From the NCBI GenBank assembly GCA_046349395.1, contig JAXMCK010000005.1:1-64000 (forward strand): a DNA stretch of 64,000 nt, written 5' to 3'. Source of the DNA: JAXMCK01 sp046349395 (GTDB lineage Bacteria; Pseudomonadota; Alphaproteobacteria; Geminicoccales; Geminicoccaceae). Shown piece by piece: positions 60,275 through 64,000 of this stretch (the first letter of the stretch is position 1; each line of letters begins with the position of its first letter). The translations under genes were made by a program, and so were the position numbers. The notes under the pieces are model-generated. The model saw only the letters and a list, made by a program, of their open reading frames with translations, was not told the origin of the DNA and made no database searches.

Positions 60275-61978
60275 ATGACGTTCAACGGATGGGTGCAGAT
60301 CCTCGTCTACGCTTTGCTTCTCCTCACGATCACACCCGCACTCGGTGCCTGGATGGTGAGGGTCTATGACGGCCGGCGCACCTGGCTGTCGGTCGCGCTC
60401 GGTCCTGTCGAGCGCGGCTTCTATCGCCTCGCCGGAGTCGACCCCGCGAGCGACCAGCCCTGGACGGTCTACGCCTTCTCGATGCTGGCCTTCAGCCTCG
60501 TCTCGGTGCTGGCCGTCTACGCGCTGCTGCGGGTGCAGAATCTGCTGCCGCTGAACCCGCAAGACTTCGACGCGGTCGGCCCGCTGCTCGCCTTCAACAC
60601 CGCCGTCAGCTTCGCCTCCAACACCAACTGGCAGAACTACGGCGGCGAATCGACGATGAGCTATCTGGCCCAGATGGCCGCGCTCACCGTGCAGAACTTC
60701 GCGTCTGCCGCCGTCGGCGTGGCGCTGGCCGTGGCCCTGATCCGTGGCTTCGCCCGGCGCTCGGCGGCGGGCATCGGCAATTTCTGGGCGGATCTGGTGC
60801 GCGGCACGCTCTACGTGCTGCTGCCGATCTCGCTCGTGCTGGCCATCGCCCTGGTCGCCACCGGTGTGGTCCAGAACCTCGACGGCTACGTCACCGCGAC
60901 CACGCTCGACGGCGGCCAGCAGGTGCTGGCGCAGGGTCCGGTCGCCTCGCAGCTCGCCATCAAGCAGCTCGGCACCAACGGCGGCGGCTTCTTAAACGCC
61001 AACTCGGCGCATCCTTACGAGAACCCGACCGCCGTCTCGAACCTCTTGGAGATGCTGGCGATCTTCGCCATCCCGGCGGCCCTCACCTGGGTCTTCGGCA
61101 GCATGGTCGGCGACCGCCGCCAGGGCTGGGCGCTGTTCGCCGCCATGGCGGTCGTGTTCCTCGTCGGCGTCGGCGTCGCCTACTGGGCCGAGGCCCAGGC
61201 CAACCCGGCACTGACCGCCCTCGGCGTCGACGGCACGGCCGGCAACATGGAGGGCAAGGAGACCCGCTTCGGCATCGTCTCCTCGGCGCTGTTCGCCGTC
61301 ATCACCACCGCCGCGTCCTGCGGTGCAGTAAACGCCATGCACGACAGCTTCATGCCTCTCGGCGGCATGGTGCCGATGGTCATGATCCAGCTCGGCGAGG
61401 TGATCTTCGGCGGCGTCGGCTCGGGTCTCTACGGCATCCTGCTCTACGCCATCCTGGCCGTCTTCATCGCCGGCCTGATGGTCGGCAGGACACCCGAATA
61501 TCTCGGCAAGAAGATCGAATCGCGCGAGGTGAAGCTCGCCATCCTCGCCATGCTGGCGATCCCTCTCGGCACCCTGGTCGGCACGGCCCTGGGCCTCGGC
61601 TTCGGCAGCGGGGCGATCCTCAACCCCGGCCCGCACGGCTTCTCCGAGATGCTCTACGCCTACAGCTCGACGACCGGGAACAACGGCTCGGCCTTCGCCG
61701 GCCTCGGCGCCAACACCCCGCTCCACAATGTGCTCCTGGGCCTCGCCATGCTGATCGGCCGTTGGGCCATCATCGTGCCGATGCTGGCGATCGCGGGCTC
61801 GGTCGCGGCCAAGAAGACGGTCCCGGCCTCGCCCGGCACCTTCCCGACCACCGGCCCGCTGTTCGTCGCCCTCCTCGTCGGGATCATCCTGATCGTCGGC
61901 GGGCTCACCTTCTTCCCGGCGCTGGCGCTGGGTCCGGTGGTCGATCACCTGGCCCTGATGTCCGGCCGCCTGTTCTGA
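60275..61978 (+). CDS. kdpA: K+-transporting ATPase, potassium-binding subunit
   Basis: A 567-residue channel-like subunit of the high-affinity K+ uptake complex. It has ten or more hydrophobic segments and the four selectivity-filter-like regions of the family: NTAVSFASNTNWQNYGGE, GTNGGGFLNANSAHPYENP, TAASCGAVNAMHDSF and SSTTGNNGSAFAG. Length is normal (E. coli 557). kdpB starts 19 bases downstream. Confidence 0.98.
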   Translation: MTFNGWVQILVYALLLLTITPALGAWMVRVYDGRRTWLSVALGPVERGFYRLAGVDPASDQPWTVYAFSMLAFSLVSVLAVYALLRVQNLLPLNPQDFDAVGPLLAFNTAVSFASNTNWQNYGGESTMSYLAQMAALTVQNFASAAVGVALAVALIRGFARRSAAGIGNFWADLVRGTLYVLLPISLVLAIALVATGVVQNLDGYVTATTLDGGQQVLAQGPVASQLAIKQLGTNGGGFLNANSAHPYENPTAVSNLLEMLAIFAIPAALTWVFGSMVGDRRQGWALFAAMAVVFLVGVGVAYWAEAQANPALTALGVDGTAGNMEGKETRFGIVSSALFAVITTAASCGAVNAMHDSFMPLGGMVPMVMIQLGEVIFGGVGSGLYGILLYAILAVFIAGLMVGRTPEYLGKKIESREVKLAILAMLAIPLGTLVGTALGLGFGSGAILNPGPHGFSEMLYAYSSTTGNNGSAFAGLGANTPLHNVLLGLAMLIGRWAIIVPMLAIAGSVAAKKTVPASPGTFPTTGPLFVALLVGIILIVGGLTFFPALALGPVVDHLALMSGRLF

Positions 61979-61997
61979 TCGCCCGGAGCGTCACCCC

Positions 61998-64000
61998 ATG
62001 ACGACCAAATCCCAGCCGGTGTCGCTGCTCGACCCGGCGATCCTCGGCCCCGCCGCGCGCGACGCCGTCGTCAAGCTCGACCCGCGCAAGCTGGTGGCCA
62101 ATCCCGTCATCTTAATCACCGCCGTCGTGGCGCTGCTCGCCACCGTTCTCCTCGTCCTCGGCCAGGGCGGCGGGTTCGGTTTCGGCCTCCAGGTCGTGGC
62201 TTGGCTCTGGGTCACAGTGCTGTTCGCGAACTTCGCCGAGGCCGTGGCCGAGGGCCGCGGCAAGGCGCAGGCGGCCTCGCTCCGCCAGACAAAGACTGAC
62301 CTCGTGGCGAAGCGCCTGCTCCCCGATGGCCGCACCGAATCGGTCCCGGCGAGTCGCCTGCAACTGGGCGACCTCGTGCTGGTCGACGCGGGCGATCTCA
62401 TCCCCTCCGACGGCGAGGTCGTCGAGGGTGTGGCGACGGTCAACGAGTCGGCCATCACCGGCGAATCCGCACCCGTTATCCGCGAAGCCGGCGGCGACCG
62501 CTCGGCCGTCACCGGCGGCACGCGTGTTCTCTCCGACCAGATCAAGGTGCGGGTCACGGCCGTCGCCGGCTCGACCTTCCTCGACCGCATGATCGCTCTC
62601 GTCGAGGGTGCGGAGCGGCAGAAGACGCCGAACGAGATCGCCCTCGCCATCCTGCTGGCCGGCATGAGCCTGATCTTCGTCTTCGCAGTGGTGACGATCC
62701 CGAGCTTTGTCGCCTATGCCGGCGGCAGCGTCTCGGTGCTGGTGCTGGTCGCCCTCTTCGTCACGCTGATCCCGACCACGATCGGTGCGCTGGTCGCCGC
62801 CATCGGCATCGCCGGCATGAACCGCCTCGTCCGCTTCAACGTGCTGGCCTCCTCGGGCCGGGCGGTGGAAGCCGCCGGCGATATCGACGTGCTGCTGCTC
62901 GACAAGACGGGCACCATCACGCTGGGCAACCGGCAGGCGGCCGAGTTCCTGCCGCTCACCGGCGTGTCCGAGGCCGAACTGGCGGACGCCGCCCAGTTGG
63001 CGAGCCTCTCCGACGAAACGCCCGAGGGCCGCTCGATCGTGGTGCTGGCGAAGGAGCGGCACAATCTGCGCGCCCGCCAGCTGGCCCCGCACGACGCCCG
63101 CTTCGTCCCCTTCACCGCGCAGACGCGGATGAGCGGCATCGACATCGATCGCATCGAGATCCGCAAAGGTGCCGTCGACGCCGTCCTCGCCTACGCCCGC
63201 AACCGGAGCGCTCCGGGACCGCACGAGGCCGAGATCGAGAGCATCGCCGGCCGCGTCGGCCGGGCCGGCGGCACGCCGCTCGCCGTCATCCGCGACGGCC
63301 GCCTGCTCGGCATCGTGCACCTCAAGGACATCGTGAAGGGCGGCATCAAGGAGCGCTTCGCCGAGCTGCGCCGGATGGGCATCCGCACCGTGATGATCAC
63401 GGGCGACAACCGGCTCACGGCCGCCGCCATCGCCGCCGAGGCGGGCGTCGACGACTTCCTGGCCGAGGCCACGCCCGAGAAGAAGCTGGAGCTGATCCGC
63501 CGCTACCAGGGCGAGGGCCGCCTCGTCGCGATGTGCGGCGACGGCACCAACGACGCCCCTGCCCTGGCCCAGGCCGATGTCGGCGTGGCGATGCAGACCG
63601 GCACGGTCGCGGCGCGCGAGGCCGGCAACATGATCGACCTCGACAGCGACCCGACGAAGCTCATCGAGGTCGTCGGTATCGGCAAGCAGCTGCTGATGAC
63701 GCGAGGTGCCCTGACGACCTTCTCGATCGCCAACGACGTCGCGAAATACTTCGCCATCATCCCGGCGATGTTCGCGGCCTTCTATCCCGAGCTGAACGCG
63801 CTCAACATCATGCACCTGTCGACCCCGCAGAGTGCCATCCTCTCGGCGATCGTCTTCAACGCGCTGATCATCGTGGCCCTGATCCCGCTCGCCCTGCGCG
63901 GCGTCGCCTACCGCCCGGCACCCGCCGCCGTGCTGCTGCGGCGCAACCTGCTCGTCTACGGCGTGGGCGGCCTCGTCGCCCCCTTCGTCGGCATCAAGCT
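61998..64000 (+). CDS. kdpB: K+-transporting ATPase, ATP-hydrolysing subunit (3' end beyond window)
   Basis: At least 667 residues of a P-type ATPase subunit of KdpFABC; the last about 20 codons are beyond position 64000. The phosphorylation motif LLLDKTGTITLGN has Asp302. The actuator motif is NESAITGESAPV near 150 and the hinge is MCGDGTNDAPALAQADVG near 513. FSIANDVAKYFAIIPAMF is the conserved transmembrane segment that follows. It is fourth in the operon; kdpC and any kdpDE would be to the right of the window. Confidence 0.98.
   Translation, partial: MTTKSQPVSLLDPAILGPAARDAVVKLDPRKLVANPVILITAVVALLATVLLVLGQGGGFGFGLQVVAWLWVTVLFANFAEAVAEGRGKAQAASLRQTKTDLVAKRLLPDGRTESVPASRLQLGDLVLVDAGDLIPSDGEVVEGVATVNESAITGESAPVIREAGGDRSAVTGGTRVLSDQIKVRVTAVAGSTFLDRMIALVEGAERQKTPNEIALAILLAGMSLIFVFAVVTIPSFVAYAGGSVSVLVLVALFVTLIPTTIGALVAAIGIAGMNRLVRFNVLASSGRAVEAAGDIDVLLLDKTGTITLGNRQAAEFLPLTGVSEAELADAAQLASLSDETPEGRSIVVLAKERHNLRARQLAPHDARFVPFTAQTRMSGIDIDRIEIRKGAVDAVLAYARNRSAPGPHEAEIESIAGRVGRAGGTPLAVIRDGRLLGIVHLKDIVKGGIKERFAELRRMGIRTVMITGDNRLTAAAIAAEAGVDDFLAEATPEKKLELIRRYQGEGRLVAMCGDGTNDAPALAQADVGVAMQTGTVAAREAGNMIDLDSDPTKLIEVVGIGKQLLMTRGALTTFSIANDVAKYFAIIPAMFAAFYPELNALNIMHLSTPQSAILSAIVFNALIIVALIPLALRGVAYRPAPAAVLLRRNLLVYGVGGLVAPFVGIK

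Noticed and set aside
1..64000. CRISPR arrays, insertion sequences, prophage, tRNA or rRNA genes
   Set aside because: No spaced identical repeats, transposase or integrase motifs, or RNA gene signatures were found by eye. A tRNA/covariance scan would be needed to exclude a single small RNA gene.

Overview
This is a GC-rich (roughly two-thirds or more G+C by eye), gene-dense chromosomal window. The gene types and their closest recognisable relatives (FdsGBACD formate dehydrogenase, a DUF3141 / phosphotransacetylase / acetate-kinase cluster, a DUF849 enzyme, Kdp with an extra upstream micro-ORF) point to a free-living alphaproteobacterium, probably Rhodospirillales-like. No rRNA, tRNA, CRISPR array, insertion sequence or prophage was seen, so the taxonomy rests on gene content only.

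Layout. (1) 1-6871, cell envelope: a minus-strand operon for the initiating sugar transferase, GDP-mannose dehydratase and the start of GDP-fucose synthase. Next come a small conserved protein and an O-antigen ligase-type polymerase/ligase on plus, then two L,D-transpeptidases flanking a Braun-like lipoprotein on minus. (2) 7121-17259, plus strand: an N-formylglutamate amidohydrolase, the NAD-dependent formate dehydrogenase operon (fdsG-fdsB-fdsA-fdhD-fdsD), a cyclase/kynurenine-formamidase-family hydrolase, an SDR oxidoreductase and an acyltransferase-3 membrane protein. (3) 17427-26850, a regulator and exported-protein region: a giant wHTH-nucleotidyl cyclase-ATPase-TPR protein diverges from an RTX-repeat protein. 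These are followed by three small exported proteins (two of them paralogues with a C-terminal Cys-Arg-Cys signature), a TraF-like S26 signal peptidase, a secreted beta-propeller, a YHS-domain protein and a 5'-truncated DMT transporter. (4) 27092-36105, a glutamate-dependent acid-resistance type island: porin, GadC-like antiporter, glutaminase, small channel-like protein, second APC transporter, two winged-helix regulators and convergent glutamate decarboxylase, then a FUSC-type membrane protein. (5) 36140-43289: a possible CYTH-like protein and an AraC regulator on minus, then a plus-strand catabolic cluster (BKACE/DUF849, VOC, alpha/beta hydrolase, double CMD-like protein, DUF4334-type protein). 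(6) 43294-50497, minus: acetate kinase, phosphotransacetylase-like enzyme, P-type H+-ATPase and a PHA-synthase-like DUF3141 protein. (7) 51510-55562, sulfur/redox region: AhpD-like protein, two YeeE/YedE halves, a DUF2892 protein and a Crp/Fnr regulator on minus, a membrane flavo-oxidoreductase on plus and a small cytochrome c. (8) 55868-59510: a BTAD/TPR regulator and two membrane proteins. (9) 60088-64000: the kdp potassium-uptake operon (micro-ORF, kdpF, kdpA, kdpB cut by the window end).

How they may fit together. Regions 2, 4 and 6 all bear on one-carbon, acid and proton handling. Formate released by deformylases could be oxidised to CO2 and NADH. Glutamine to glutamate to GABA conversion consumes protons. 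The H+-ATPase exports protons, and the DUF3141/Pta/Ack cluster handles acyl-phosphate overflow. These links are inferences from co-location. The least familiar part is 22624-24594, where two Cys-rich exported paralogues lie directly upstream of a small S26 peptidase. A second candidate worth attention is the lipoprotein ending in lysine between two L,D-transpeptidase genes.
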